This document shows, piece by piece, positions 1 through 9,410 of a DNA stretch of 64,000 bases; position 1 is the stretch's first letter; every line of letters starts with the position of its first letter. A program made the position numbers and the translations under genes. Under the pieces are notes generated by a model that did no database searches, was not told where the DNA came from, and was given only the letters and a program-made list of their open reading frames with translations. The stretch covers positions 36,063 to 100,062 of the forward strand of contig NZ_JAGPWD010000016.1 of NCBI RefSeq assembly GCF_018119395.1, in the 5' to 3' direction. The DNA is from Massilia sp. ZL223 (lineage in GTDB: Bacteria; Pseudomonadota; Gammaproteobacteria; Burkholderiales; Burkholderiaceae_D).

Positions 1-2
1 TC

Positions 3-1352
3 ACCGAAGGCGTGCTGCTCACGCGCCTGAACCGCGTGTGGCGCAAGAAGCAGGTGTTCCGCCTGATCGACCAGGCCTATGCCGAGAAGGACTATTTGCG
101 CGCCGCGCGCCTGTGCGACGAGCAGATCGCCGCCAGCCGCGTGCACGAGATCGAACTGCTGCGCATGAAGGCGCGCCTGATGGAAAAGAGCGGCGAGCCG
201 GGCAAGGCGCGCGAAGCCTACGAGCGCGTGCTGGCCCAGCGCGAGTACCAGTGGGCGCGCGCCGGCCTGGCCAAGATCCGCCTGGCGGACGGCGAATTCG
301 AGCAGGCGCGCCAGATGTTCCAGACCGTGATCGCCGAGAACCGCTACTACATCGACGCCTACGACCAGCTGGCCGCCTGCTACAAGGGCCTGGGCATGCA
401 CGAGGAAGCGGCCGCGATCCTGGAACGCGCGGCCAAGCTGTCGCCGAATTCAGTGCCGCGCCAGCGCAAGCTGGGCCAGGCCTGCCTGCGCCTGGGGAAC
501 GTGCCGCTGGCCGAGAAGGCCTTCCGCAAGTGCATCGCGATCGGGGAGTACTCGATCCTCAAGACCCCGGACGCCTACCTGGGCCTGGCCCGCGTCTGCG
601 GCCTGAAGAACGACCCGAAAGAGGCGCTGCAGCTGCTGCTCGCGGCCCAGCGCGAGTTCGGCGCCGACCAGGAAGACCTGCAGCTGCGCGCCAAGATCAC
701 CGAGGGCCTGGTCTACCACGAGAGCGGCGACTACCGCCGCGCGCGCAAGGCCGGCGACGAGCTGGAAGAGCTGTTGCAGAACAATCCGGCCCGGCCCGAC
801 ACCGCCACCTGCCTGGAGATGGCGACCCTGCTGTTCGCGGTCGGCGTCAAGGACGCGCCGGTCGAGCTGCTGTGCTACGTGGTGCGCAACAACCACGACA
901 ACACCACGCTGCTGGACGAAGTGCAGCAGATCTTTGAAAAAGCGCGCATGGGCGAGGAGGGCGAGGCCCTGGTGCGCGGTGCGCGCAAGGAAGCGGTCGA
1001 CCTGATGAACCAGGGCGTGCTGCTGTGGAAGACCGGCAAGCTGCCGGAAGCGGTGGAATGGATGCGCAATGCGCGCAAGGCGCTGCCGAACAATGTACGC
1101 ATCCTGTTCAACGCGGTGCAGATCCTGATCTCGCACATGCAGCAGCGCGGCTACGATCCCGACCTCGACGCCGAGGCGCACGACATCCTGGAGCGGGTCG
1201 ACTACCTGCAGCCGGGACAGCAGCGCTTCGCGCAGCTGATGGAGCAGCTCACGCAGCTGCTGCCCAAGCCGGCGGAACCCGAGGCGCCCGCTGCGCAAGA
1301 CAGCGCCGCGGCGCCGGCTGCGGAAGAAAGCGCAAGCGAAGCGCCGGCCTAG
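3..1352 (+). CDS. TPR-repeat protein, 5' partial (probably the C-terminal part of a response regulator)
   Basis: The reading frame is open to the left edge, so the true start lies outside the window; a GTG at 12 is only the first in-frame start codon. About 450 residues are visible, mostly paired helices typical of tetratricopeptide repeats (for example the stretches around residues 50-200), followed by a Pro/Ala/Glu-rich tail of about 30 residues. The first visible residues (TEGVLLTRLNRVWRKKQ) resemble the last helix of a CheY-like receiver domain followed by a basic linker. Receiver-TPR proteins are known, so I infer that a receiver domain is cut off. TPR domains mediate protein-protein contacts; the partner is unknown. 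The stop codon interlocks with that of the convergent patatin gene on a shared CTAG. Confidence 0.75.
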   Translation, partial: TEGVLLTRLNRVWRKKQVFRLIDQAYAEKDYLRAARLCDEQIAASRVHEIELLRMKARLMEKSGEPGKAREAYERVLAQREYQWARAGLAKIRLADGEFEQARQMFQTVIAENRYYIDAYDQLAACYKGLGMHEEAAAILERAAKLSPNSVPRQRKLGQACLRLGNVPLAEKAFRKCIAIGEYSILKTPDAYLGLARVCGLKNDPKEALQLLLAAQREFGADQEDLQLRAKITEGLVYHESGDYRRARKAGDELEELLQNNPARPDTATCLEMATLLFAVGVKDAPVELLCYVVRNNHDNTTLLDEVQQIFEKARMGEEGEALVRGARKEAVDLMNQGVLLWKTGKLPEAVEWMRNARKALPNNVRILFNAVQILISHMQQRGYDPDLDAEAHDILERVDYLQPGQQRFAQLMEQLTQLLPKPAEPEAPAAQDSAAAPAAEESASEAPA

Positions 1353-4300
1353 CGGCAGGACTCGCGCACCCGGCCCGCGTGCACGCCGGCGCCGCGGGCT
1401 TCCACACCCGCCCCGTGCCGGCGCAGCAGCTGCGCGCACAAGACCTCGATATCGTGGCTGCCGTCGCCGCGCCGTGCCGCATGCGCCGCGTCGCGCAGCG
1501 CGCAATCCGCCACGTGCTCCCCGAGCGCGCGGTAGCTCTCGAACTGGGCGTCGTCGAACCACTGGTCCGCCGTGCTCTGGTGCGGATAGTCCGGATGCAG
1601 GCGCCGGTAGTTGAGCAGGTCGGCGTTCTCGTTGCCGACGATGGCGGGCTTGATGTACAGGAGCACGCCATCCACCCCGCCGCAGTCGGCCTGGCCGTAG
1701 CGGATCACGCCCGCCGCGCAGCTGGCGCCGCACAAGCCGCTGTCCTTCCTCAGGTCGAGGCGCGAGACGTCGAGGTCGATGCGCACGTGCAGGTCGGTGG
1801 CGCAGCGGCGGATCGTGTTGCCCAGGTCCTCGAAGGCCAGCTCGCGGTCGCTCGCCACGTCGACCGCCACCACCAGGCGGCAGCGGCGCCGCACCAGTTC
1901 GTAGATGCCGAGGTTGTCGAAGTGGCCGCCGTCGGACAGGTGGACGTAGCGGGCGTTGGTGTTGGTCATCCCGAACAGCTCGGCCAGGAGGCTGAACAGG
2001 CCGATCGGCGGCGAAGAGCTGGTCCAGGTGGAGCGGCGCGGGTTCGGGCACCAGCGCCCGAGCCGCACATTGAACATCGTCATCAGGAAGTTCAGCGGCG
2101 GCGAGGAATGCGCACCCATGTTGGGACTGGCCGCGGCGCCCGACAGCGCCACCGCCATCCCGAGCCGCACGCCGGCGTCGTCGTCCGTGCCCACGCCGGA
2201 ACGCGAGGCGTACTGGCTGGTGGGACGGTAGCAGCCGCGCGCGGCTTCGCCATGTTGCGCCTGGGCGCCGTCCGGCAGCGGCGGCAGTTCGAAGCCGCAC
2301 CAGCGCGGCGTGAATGCGAACGAGGCCGCGCGCCGGGTGCGCCAGGCCAGTTCCTCGCCGCTCACCAGGCTGAGCGAGGTGTTGATGATGGGGTAGGGCC
2401 GCTGGGTCCTCAGCTCCGCCAGCAGCAGGTCGTCGCCGGGATCGAAGCCGGTGAAGGGATGCGGGCGGCGCGCGCGGTTGCTGGCGCCGAAGTAGGCGCG
2501 CACCACGCGGTTGCGGTACAACATGTAGAGCGAGAACTTGTTGATGTCGACCCGCCAGCCGAGCAGCAGGGCGGCGCCGAGGAAGGCGGCGAAGGCCAGG
2601 GCCAGGGTGTCGCCGCCGGTCGCCAGGGTGGCGCGCGCGTGGGCGGCGTATACGCACGCCAGTTGGGCATGCGGGCAATCCACGCTGGGGTAGGCCACCA
2701 CGGCCTGCACCAGGGCGCTCAGCAGGGCGAAGATCCCGACCGTGAACACATAGGGCGCCAGGCGCGCCGCCAGCTCCAGGCGCGAGGGTCCCAGGGCGCG
2801 CATGCCGGTACTGGTTCCAGTCCATGAGCCGCTGCCGGCCTTCAGGCCGAAGGCCGTCATCGCCAGCCAGCCGAGCAGGGTGCCGAAGTTGGACCAGGGC
2901 TCGTAGGTCAGCCAGGCCCAGTGCAGCAGCGGGGCGAAGAAGAAGCTGACGCCGAAGGCCGCCAGCCAGGTGAGCGCGAAGATCGTGGTCCAGGCGCCCT
3001 GGCGGCTCCACCATTCGCGGCTGGCGTCGCTGTACAGGCGGCCGATCAGGCCGATCATCAGGGTCGTGGTGCCCGCGAACAGGGCCATCATCAGCGGCAT
3101 GCCGAAGCTGGTCAGGGCGATGGCGTTGTTCAGTACCGGATGGGTGGCCGGTTCGGGCAGCAGGGCGAGGCCGCCGAGCAGCAGCAGGGTGCCGAGGGTG
3201 AGGGCGCCCATCGCGCACAGGAAGTGCGACAGGCCTTCGCCCAGCTCGGCGCGGGTGAGGTCGCGCAGCGGCCGCTCGCTGCCCAGGCCCGCGTCCAGCG
3301 CCAGCCCGGCCGCCGCCAGCGGCAGCAGGGTCGCCAGGCCCCACAGCGCCTGCACCAGCGGCTCCAGCGCGGCGCCGGAGAACAGCGGCACCCCGGGCGC
3401 GAAGCTGCGCCCCGCCTCCAGCAGCAGCAGCGCCACCACGCAGGCGCCCGCCGCGCACAGCGTGTAGCCGGCGCGCCGGTAGGCGCTGGCGCGGTCGTGC
3501 GCCAGGTACCAGCCGCAGGCCCAGACGATGAAGTAGACCAGGCCCGGCGCCAGCAGCCATCCCCAGCGCTCGCGCAGGGCCGCGGGCAGCATGCCGTGCC
3601 AGGCGTGCAGCTCGCCGCCGTGCGGCCACAGGCCCACGCTGCCGAGGAAGCCGGCCAGCAGCAGCGGCAGGTTGATGCACCACAGGACCGCGCCCTGCGA
3701 CAGGGGGAAGCGGCGCAGCCCGCGCGAGCTTTCGGGCTTGCTGGAGATCGACAGCGCGATGCAGAACACCGCGCCCAGGAACAGCAGCACCGCGAGGATC
3801 CAGGCGACATCGGCCAGGTGCGCCCACGGCCCTTCCGGCGCGACCACGCGGTGCACCGCCCAGACGCAGGCGCGCGGCAGCAGCAGCAGGGCGCACAGCC
3901 AGGCCACCAGCATGGCCAGGTTGAGGCCCGTATTGCGCACATAGGTGCCGATCAGGGTCCAGGTGTCGGCGCTGAACATGCCGCCGCGCGGCGACAGGTA
4001 ATTGCTGTACTGGCGCAGGAAGCGCACCGCCGGCGCCTCGGCGCTGCCGGCGCTGGGGGCCAGCATGGCCTCGACCGCGGCCATGTCGCCCGCATGCGCA
4101 TGGATGCAGCGCGACAGCCAGCCGCCGATGAAGCCGCCCCCCGAAACCGTGGACAGGTAGTCGACCCGGCGCAGCAGCTGGCGGGCGGCCAGGGCCTGCA
4201 GCACCCCCAGGCCGAAAGTGGCGCTGCGCACCCCGCCGCCGGACAGGGCCAGCCCCACCAGCTGGCTCCCGTGGGCGCGGCCCAGCAGCTGGCTGGTATC

Positions 4301-4594
4301 GGGCGGGCAGGGAGAAGACGAGGCTTGCCGGGCGCCCGGACGGAGCAGATCGAGTTCGTCTTCGAAAACCTGGCCGAACACGGCGCCGGCGCAGCCGTCG
4401 AGGCAGCGCAGGGTGGCGGCGTCGAGTCCGTCCCCGGGCAGCAGGCCGTGGCGCCGGCGCAGGCGCGCGATGGCGTCGCCCAGCTCGGCCAGCGACGCCG
4501 CCTCGGCGGGAGGACGGCAGCCGGCCGCGTCGAGCTTGCGGCGCAAGTCGGCCACCTGGGCCGGTGTGAGGCTGGAAAAATCAGCGGGTTTCAT
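1349..4594 (-). CDS. patatin-like phospholipase with a large multi-pass membrane insert
   Basis: About 1081 residues. The N-terminal 100 residues are helical. A patatin nucleophile region follows, with an oxyanion-hole motif GGGVRSATF (about residues 119-127) and the nucleophile elbow STVSGGGF with Ser at about 151; the elbow is a degenerate G-x-S-x-G. The second catalytic motif is HLSDGGHFDN near residue 886, supplying the Asp of the Ser-Asp dyad. Between them are several hydrophobic segments (about residues 225-650), so the lipase fold is split by a membrane domain. The ATG at 4594 was chosen over the longer frame because GGAG sits 5 bases upstream. Expected activity is lipid acyl hydrolysis at the membrane; the substrate cannot be told from sequence. 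Confidence 0.85.
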   Translation of the reverse strand: MKPADFSSLTPAQVADLRRKLDAAGCRPPAEAASLAELGDAIARLRRRHGLLPGDGLDAATLRCLDGCAGAVFGQVFEDELDLLRPGARQASSSPCPPDTSQLLGRAHGSQLVGLALSGGGVRSATFGLGVLQALAARQLLRRVDYLSTVSGGGFIGGWLSRCIHAHAGDMAAVEAMLAPSAGSAEAPAVRFLRQYSNYLSPRGGMFSADTWTLIGTYVRNTGLNLAMLVAWLCALLLLPRACVWAVHRVVAPEGPWAHLADVAWILAVLLFLGAVFCIALSISSKPESSRGLRRFPLSQGAVLWCINLPLLLAGFLGSVGLWPHGGELHAWHGMLPAALRERWGWLLAPGLVYFIVWACGWYLAHDRASAYRRAGYTLCAAGACVVALLLLEAGRSFAPGVPLFSGAALEPLVQALWGLATLLPLAAAGLALDAGLGSERPLRDLTRAELGEGLSHFLCAMGALTLGTLLLLGGLALLPEPATHPVLNNAIALTSFGMPLMMALFAGTTTLMIGLIGRLYSDASREWWSRQGAWTTIFALTWLAAFGVSFFFAPLLHWAWLTYEPWSNFGTLLGWLAMTAFGLKAGSGSWTGTSTGMRALGPSRLELAARLAPYVFTVGIFALLSALVQAVVAYPSVDCPHAQLACVYAAHARATLATGGDTLALAFAAFLGAALLLGWRVDINKFSLYMLYRNRVVRAYFGASNRARRPHPFTGFDPGDDLLLAELRTQRPYPIINTSLSLVSGEELAWRTRRAASFAFTPRWCGFELPPLPDGAQAQHGEAARGCYRPTSQYASRSGVGTDDDAGVRLGMAVALSGAAASPNMGAHSSPPLNFLMTMFNVRLGRWCPNPRRSTWTSSSPPIGLFSLLAELFGMTNTNARYVHLSDGGHFDNLGIYELVRRRCRLVVAVDVASDRELAFEDLGNTIRRCATDLHVRIDLDVSRLDLRKDSGLCGASCAAGVIRYGQADCGGVDGVLLYIKPAIVGNENADLLNYRRLHPDYPHQSTADQWFDDAQFESYRALGEHVADCALRDAAHAARRGDGSHDIEVLCAQLLRRHGAGVEARGAGVHAGRVRESCR

Positions 4595-4670
4595 GCGCGC
4601 TCCGGCAAGATCCTGCTGAAAAGCCGGGCTGCGATGGAGGAGGCGCGGCGGGGCGCGGCCGGGCGCAGCA

Positions 4671-4688
4671 GGGCGGACCGGTCCGCCC
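4671..4688. repeat. perfect 18-bp palindrome between phaM and the patatin gene
   Basis: GGGCGGACCGGTCCGCCC is fully self-complementary. It lies in the 168-bp gap between the phaM stop and the patatin start, both on the minus strand. No T-run follows, so it may be a weak terminator, an mRNA stem or an operator for the patatin gene. Confidence 0.5.
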
Positions 4689-4762
4689 GGATAGTTCAGC
4701 ACGGCTGGCGCGCGGGCGCCACCGTTCAGGTCAAGCGAGGGATCGGGCGCGCATGCGCCGGC

Positions 4763-5425
4763 TCAAGGCTTGTCGGCCTTATTGCGTGCAGAGCGTGCGC
4801 CCCGGCCCGGTGCGGAATCGCCGTTGGGCGCGCCATCGGCGCCTGCGCCGCTTCCATTGCCGGATTGCGGCGCGCCGCCCGAGACGTCGAGCGGCGAGCC
4901 GCCTTCCTTGCCGGCGCCGCCATCGGCGGGCATGGCGCTCGCCACGGCTTGGCGGAATTGGTCTTGGAGCAAGTTCCACCACGCGACCGCTGCCGGCATG
5001 GCCGCGCCCGGGGGCTGTTCTTGCTGGGGCGCTTGCGCTTGTTGCTGCGGTGGCGGTGCGGAAGGGGCGGGGGCAGCCTGCGCCGCCTGGCTGAAGAACT
5101 GGGCGAAAGGCGCCATCGTGTCGCCATTGCCGGCCTTGCCCATGGCCTGGGCCATGCTTTCGCTCATCGACTTCAGGGTGGCGAGGGTGCCGCGCTGTAC
5201 CTCCAGCGCCTGGATCGTGCCGCGAAGCATGCCGATATTCAGGTTCAGCCAGGATTCGACCGCCCTCAGGTCGGCGATCTTCTTGTCCAGCTCATCGGTC
5301 GACAGGGTGCTGCCCGACATGCCCGGCACGGTCACGCCGGGGATGTTCATGCTGCCCCAGAGATTCTTGACGAATTCCAGCGTATCGGTCATTCCGGCCA
5401 CGTTGGGCATGGGAGGCTTGAGCAT
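4763..5425 (-). CDS. phaM: PhaM-family polyhydroxyalkanoate granule protein
   Basis: 220 residues. The N-terminal block with LEFVKNLWGSM, a long helical stretch containing DLRAVESWLNLNIGMLR and QALEVQRGTLATLKSM matches PhaM of Burkholderiales as I know it. In Ralstonia, PhaM binds PHB synthase PhaC1, activates it, and tethers granules to DNA. The C-terminal half is Gln/Pro/Ala/Gly-rich and low in complexity, ending in a short basic tail (ARNKADKP) where the Ralstonia protein has longer Lys/Ala repeats for DNA binding. The ATG at 5425 has GGAG upstream; Met6 or Met12 are alternative starts. It is divergent from the DUF3108 pair. Its presence implies that the cell stores polyhydroxybutyrate. 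Confidence 0.85.
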   Translation of the reverse strand: MLKPPMPNVAGMTDTLEFVKNLWGSMNIPGVTVPGMSGSTLSTDELDKKIADLRAVESWLNLNIGMLRGTIQALEVQRGTLATLKSMSESMAQAMGKAGNGDTMAPFAQFFSQAAQAAPAPSAPPPQQQAQAPQQEQPPGAAMPAAVAWWNLLQDQFRQAVASAMPADGGAGKEGGSPLDVSGGAPQSGNGSGAGADGAPNGDSAPGRGARSARNKADKP

Positions 5426-5550
5426 GGTGGTCTCCGTAGGTTGGTCTGCCTAGCGTAGCAGATAACTAACAGTCCGGCCACGGCCGGCGTCTCGTCCCAC
5501 CGTGCACGCCAGCGGAAGCGGGGGCGCCTCCGGCACGCTACACTAGCGGC

Positions 5551-6639
5551 ATGAGTTCTTCGTTCTTCCGCCAACGGCGCCGGGCCCTGGTGCTCGGCAC
5601 CCTGGTCGTGCTGCTGCACTGGATGGCCTTGCGCCTGCTGGAAGTGCACCTGGACCCGTCGCGCCAGTTCGCCGCCGGCAGCGGCGGCCCGACTTCCATG
5701 CTGGCCCAGCTGCTGCCTTCGGCGCCGTCCGCCGCGCCGCCCGCACCCGCGCCGCCGCCCGTTCCGAAACTGGCCCCGCCGCCCTTGCCGGAGATCCCTC
5801 CGCTGCCGGCCGAACTCGGCATGCCCGCGCCGCAAGCGGGCGACACCCCGGACACGCCGCCGGCGCCCGCCGAGGCGGCTCCCGCACGAGAGACCGCTCC
5901 GGCGCCGGCCGCAGCGCCGCCAGCAGGCACACCGGCGCCGGCGCCAGGCCCCGAGCCGCGGCGCTACGCGGTCGACATGCCGCCGTCCAGCGATATCCGG
6001 CTCGACGTCGCGCGCGTGGATGCCGACGGCACCCGCTGGTCGGGCGAAGCCGTGCTGTCGTGGCAGCTCGGCCAGGAGGCCTACCGCATCAATATCGAAG
6101 CCGGGATCCGCGTGGTGTTCGCGCGCGTGAACCTGGTGGTGCTCACCAGCGAGGGCAGGCTGGGCGCGGCCGGCTTCATGCCGGTCAGGATGACGGAAAA
6201 GCGGCGCGGGCGCTCCCTCACTGCCACCCACTTCGACTGGGAAGGGAACAAGATCAGCTTTTCGGCGTCCCAGGCGACCTATCCGCTGGCGCCGGGCGCC
6301 CAGGACAAGGCCAGCATTCCGCTGCAGCTGGCGGCGATCGCGCGCGGCGACCCCAAACAGCTCGATGGCGACATCGATATCCTGGTGGGGGAGGACCGCG
6401 ACGCCAGCGTGTTCCGCTTCCAGGTGGCGGGGCAGGAAGAGATCGACACCAGGCTGGGCCGCCTGCAGACCTGGCGCCTGACCCGTCCCCCCAAACCGGG
6501 CTCGTACAAGTCGCGCCTGGATATCTGGCTGGCGCCGGCCCACGGCTGGCTGCCCGTACAAATTCGCAATACTGAAGCGAGCGGTGCGGTGACGACGCAA
6601 ACCGTGAATAATATCGTTTCGCACCGACCAGGAACCTGA
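5551..6639 (+). CDS. DUF3108 family protein with N-terminal membrane anchor and Pro-rich linker
   Basis: 362 residues. A basic N-terminus (FFRQRRR) is followed by a hydrophobic helix at about residues 11-32, then a Pro/Ala-rich linker of about 100 residues, much like the periplasm-spanning segment of TonB-like proteins. The globular C-terminal part (about residues 140-362) fits DUF3108, a beta-rich domain of unknown function, with the typical ending where a WLAPAHGWLPVQI-type strand precedes the last helix. It probably sits in the inner membrane facing the periplasm. The next gene, one base downstream, is a shorter paralogue, so the two are co-transcribed. Confidence 0.8.
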   Translation: MSSSFFRQRRRALVLGTLVVLLHWMALRLLEVHLDPSRQFAAGSGGPTSMLAQLLPSAPSAAPPAPAPPPVPKLAPPPLPEIPPLPAELGMPAPQAGDTPDTPPAPAEAAPARETAPAPAAAPPAGTPAPAPGPEPRRYAVDMPPSSDIRLDVARVDADGTRWSGEAVLSWQLGQEAYRINIEAGIRVVFARVNLVVLTSEGRLGAAGFMPVRMTEKRRGRSLTATHFDWEGNKISFSASQATYPLAPGAQDKASIPLQLAAIARGDPKQLDGDIDILVGEDRDASVFRFQVAGQEEIDTRLGRLQTWRLTRPPKPGSYKSRLDIWLAPAHGWLPVQIRNTEASGAVTTQTVNNIVSHRPGT

Positions 6640-6640
6640 T

Positions 6641-7399
6641 ATGCACATGCACACGATTCGACGCGCCACCGCCATGCTGTTGCTGGCGTCCAGCCTCGGC
6701 GCCGGCGCCCAGGATGCGGCGCCTTCCCATCCGGCGCTCAAGCGTCCGTTCGAGCTGCCGCCCTCGGCCGACCTGAGCTACGACCTGAGCGCGCGCCAGC
6801 GCGGCTTCTCGCTCAAGGGCGATGCCTTGATCACCTGGCGCGCGGGCGGCGGCAAATACAGCGTGAAGGCCGAGTCGCGCGTGCCGGTGCTGGGCACCAT
6901 CACCGAGGACCGCAGCGAAGGCACGGTCGACGCCTTCGGGCTGGCGCCGGGCGAGTTCTGGGAAAAGCGCCTGCGCAAGGACCCGACCACCACCACCTTC
7001 GAGCGCGACAGCAAGACCTTGCGCTTCTCGGAAAGCCAGAAGACCTATGCGCTCAAGGGCGGCGAGCAGGACCGCGTGTCGGTCACCTGGCAGCTGGCCG
7101 CCGTGGCGCGCGCCGCCGGCGACAAGTTCAAGCCCGGTACCTCCTGGCCCTTCTTCGTGGCCGGCCGCCGCGATGCCGAGACCTGGACCTTCAAGGTGGT
7201 CAGGCGCGAGAAGCTGCGCACCGGCCTGGGCGAACTGGAGACGGTCATGCTGACGCGCGAGCCGCTCGACGACGGCCGCGACCAGACCCTGTCGGTCTGG
7301 CTGGCGCCGGCGCGCGACTGGTATCCGGTCAAGCTGCGCTTCACCGAAGGCGAGAAGGAAAACATCGAGCAGACCATCCGCGCCATCGACAAGCGCTGA
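6641..7399 (+). CDS. exported DUF3108 family protein
   Basis: 252 residues. A cleavable signal peptide is likely (hydrophobic core AMLLLASSLGAGAQ, cut near residue 24), giving a periplasmic protein. The mature part is one DUF3108 domain, homologous to the C-terminal half of the preceding protein; both contain a D-S/A-D-I/L-x-Y/D start and a WLAPA-x-x-W-x-PVK/Q end. The start lies one base after the previous stop, implying translational coupling. A second ATG two codons in could equally be used. Function is unknown. Confidence 0.8.
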   Translation: MHMHTIRRATAMLLLASSLGAGAQDAAPSHPALKRPFELPPSADLSYDLSARQRGFSLKGDALITWRAGGGKYSVKAESRVPVLGTITEDRSEGTVDAFGLAPGEFWEKRLRKDPTTTTFERDSKTLRFSESQKTYALKGGEQDRVSVTWQLAAVARAAGDKFKPGTSWPFFVAGRRDAETWTFKVVRREKLRTGLGELETVMLTREPLDDGRDQTLSVWLAPARDWYPVKLRFTEGEKENIEQTIRAIDKR

Positions 7400-7401
7400 C
7401 G

Positions 7402-9399
7402 CTATTTCAACGCTCCGTCCGCGCGCATGGTGCTGGCCAGGTAGCGCGCCACGGCCTGTTCCGGAGCCGCCGGCGCCGGTCCGCCCAGGTAGCGGTGCAG
7501 CATGGCCAGCAGCAGGTGCAGCTGGGCCTTGCGCGCCACCGGGTTGCGCGCGTGGTGGCCTTCGTCCGGATCGACCAGCAGGCTGACCGGCTTGCCCAGG
7601 CCCTGCAGGCGCGCCACGTAATCCACCACCGCTTCGATCTCGATCAGTTCGTCCTTGCCGCCGGCGATCAGCGCCAGCGGCGCGCCCAGCTTGCCGGCAT
7701 GGGTCAATGGGGCGTCGCGCCGGATCGGCGCCATCTGCGCCGCATTGGCCGGATCGATGCCGAGCTCGCGCAGCTTGGGCGCGAAGGGCGTCTCGCCCGG
7801 CTTCGCGGGCGCGGCGGCCGTCAGCTGCAGGGTGCGGGCGAAATCCGGCGTCGCCTGGCCCGCCATCCCGAAGCGGAACATGCCGGGGGTGTGGGTCAGC
7901 GCCAGCAGGGTCGCATAGCCGCCGAAAGACGCACCCATGATGCCCTGGCGCCTGGGGTCGCCGACGCCCTGGGCCAGCAGCCATTGCACGCCTTCGATGA
8001 TGTCGGCCTGGGCGCGGCCGTTGCCGAAGCTCGCGCCCGGCGCCAGCATGTACTTTTCCCCATAGCCGGTCGAGGCGCGGAAGTTCGGCTGGAACACCGC
8101 GTAGCCGCGGTTGGCGAGCAGCTGCGCCAGAGCGCTGTAGTCGGCGCCGACATGGTTCCACGGCCCGCCATGGACAACGGTCAGCATCGGCAGCGAGCGG
8201 GCGGGCAATCCGGCGGGCAGGCTCAGGTAGCCGTGCACCAGGGCGCCGTCCGAGGCGCGGTATTGAATGGCGATCTTGTCCACCAGCTGGCGTTCCGGCA
8301 GCGGCCGGGCGCGCTGGCGCACGTCCTCGAGGACGGCGCGCAGCTTGCCCCCTTCGATGTCGTACAGCCAGTAGCGCGCCTGGCTCAGGCGCGCGCCGCG
8401 CTCGGCCACCAGGCAGGCGGACGGCGCGCAGGATTCCACCGTCACGCCGCCCGCAGGAAAGCGCCGGGCGATGCCGGCCGCGATGCGCCGTCCGGCGGCG
8501 TCCAGGCCGGCGATGCGGCGGTAGGGCAGTTCGTACTCGGCCAGCAAGGGCTGCCCATCGGGACCGGGAATGACGCCGGCCAGGTCGGCGATGCCGTCCG
8601 GGTCCTGGTGCAGGGTGCGGCGCGCGCCCGTGGCCAGCGTGAGTTCGACCAGCGCTTCGCGGTCGCCGGCGTGGGGCGTGAGCAGCAGCAGGCGCTGGCC
8701 ATCCGGCGTCAGGGCCGCCAGGCGGCAGGGGCGGAAAGGCAGGCAGCGCGCCGCTTCGCGCCATCCGCCGGCGTGGCGTTGCAGGATGCGCTGATGAAAG
8801 CCGGCGCCGGTGGTGCGCAGCACGGCCGGCTGCCCGTCCGCGCCCAGCAGGAAGTCGCCGACCGGCTCGGCGCCGCTGTACAGCACCTGGCGCGTGCCAT
8901 CCAGGCCGATGCGCACCAGGCGCTGCGACTTGCCGCGCTCGATGAGCAGGGCGTGCCGGGGCCGGACCGGGTCGGGGCCGGCGAAGCTGATCTCCTCGGG
9001 CTTGTCGAACACCGCGATGCGGCTGCTGGCGCCGCTGCGCGGATCGACCGCCGCCACGCCGCCGGACTGGGCGACGAACAGGATGCCGCTGTCCGGCGAC
9101 CATTGCACGCGCGCCTGCCCGTCCAGCGCCAGCAGGCGGCTGGTGGCGCCGCTGGCCAGGTCCAGCACGCGCAGCTCGGCGCTGCCGCGGTCCGTTTCGA
9201 TATACGTGAGCTGCCTGCCGTCCGGGGACAGGCGCACCTGGCGCAGGCGCTCTTCCTGCTCGAAGGCGGATTCGGCGAGTTGCGGCGCGCGCGGCAGCGC
9301 CGCATTGCGCGCCAGGAGGTCCTGCAAGTTCCCGGCTTGGGTGCAGGGGATGGCCAGGAATGTGGCGAGGCACAGGCCGACGTGGGGAGGTAGTCGCAT
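7402..9399 (-). CDS. S9 family (prolyl oligopeptidase-type) serine peptidase, exported
   Basis: 665 residues with a signal peptide (LCLATFLAIPCTQA). The N-terminal half (about 30-400) reads as a beta-propeller with repeated D-G-x-x-L blades. The C-terminal alpha/beta hydrolase holds the catalytic Ser in GASFGGYA (about 490), Asp in GGKDELIE (about 583) and His in DEGHHARN (about 615). Family members release dipeptides or cut oligopeptides after Pro or small residues. The ATG at 9399 has AGGAGG four bases upstream. It is the last gene of a GntR-ABC operon, 11 bases after the permease gene, so it may act on a peptide that this transporter senses or moves; that link is inference. Confidence 0.85.
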   Translation of the reverse strand: MRLPPHVGLCLATFLAIPCTQAGNLQDLLARNAALPRAPQLAESAFEQEERLRQVRLSPDGRQLTYIETDRGSAELRVLDLASGATSRLLALDGQARVQWSPDSGILFVAQSGGVAAVDPRSGASSRIAVFDKPEEISFAGPDPVRPRHALLIERGKSQRLVRIGLDGTRQVLYSGAEPVGDFLLGADGQPAVLRTTGAGFHQRILQRHAGGWREAARCLPFRPCRLAALTPDGQRLLLLTPHAGDREALVELTLATGARRTLHQDPDGIADLAGVIPGPDGQPLLAEYELPYRRIAGLDAAGRRIAAGIARRFPAGGVTVESCAPSACLVAERGARLSQARYWLYDIEGGKLRAVLEDVRQRARPLPERQLVDKIAIQYRASDGALVHGYLSLPAGLPARSLPMLTVVHGGPWNHVGADYSALAQLLANRGYAVFQPNFRASTGYGEKYMLAPGASFGNGRAQADIIEGVQWLLAQGVGDPRRQGIMGASFGGYATLLALTHTPGMFRFGMAGQATPDFARTLQLTAAAPAKPGETPFAPKLRELGIDPANAAQMAPIRRDAPLTHAGKLGAPLALIAGGKDELIEIEAVVDYVARLQGLGKPVSLLVDPDEGHHARNPVARKAQLHLLLAMLHRYLGGPAPAAPEQAVARYLASTMRADGALK

Positions 9400-9410
9400 G
9401 CGGCCTCCTG

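Noticed and set aside
450..3896. Long open frames on the opposite strand or in other frames (for example 1148 codons here)
   Set aside because: They arise from high GC and lack Ser/Asp-type motifs, ribosome sites or plausible composition; the real genes in these regions have clear domains.
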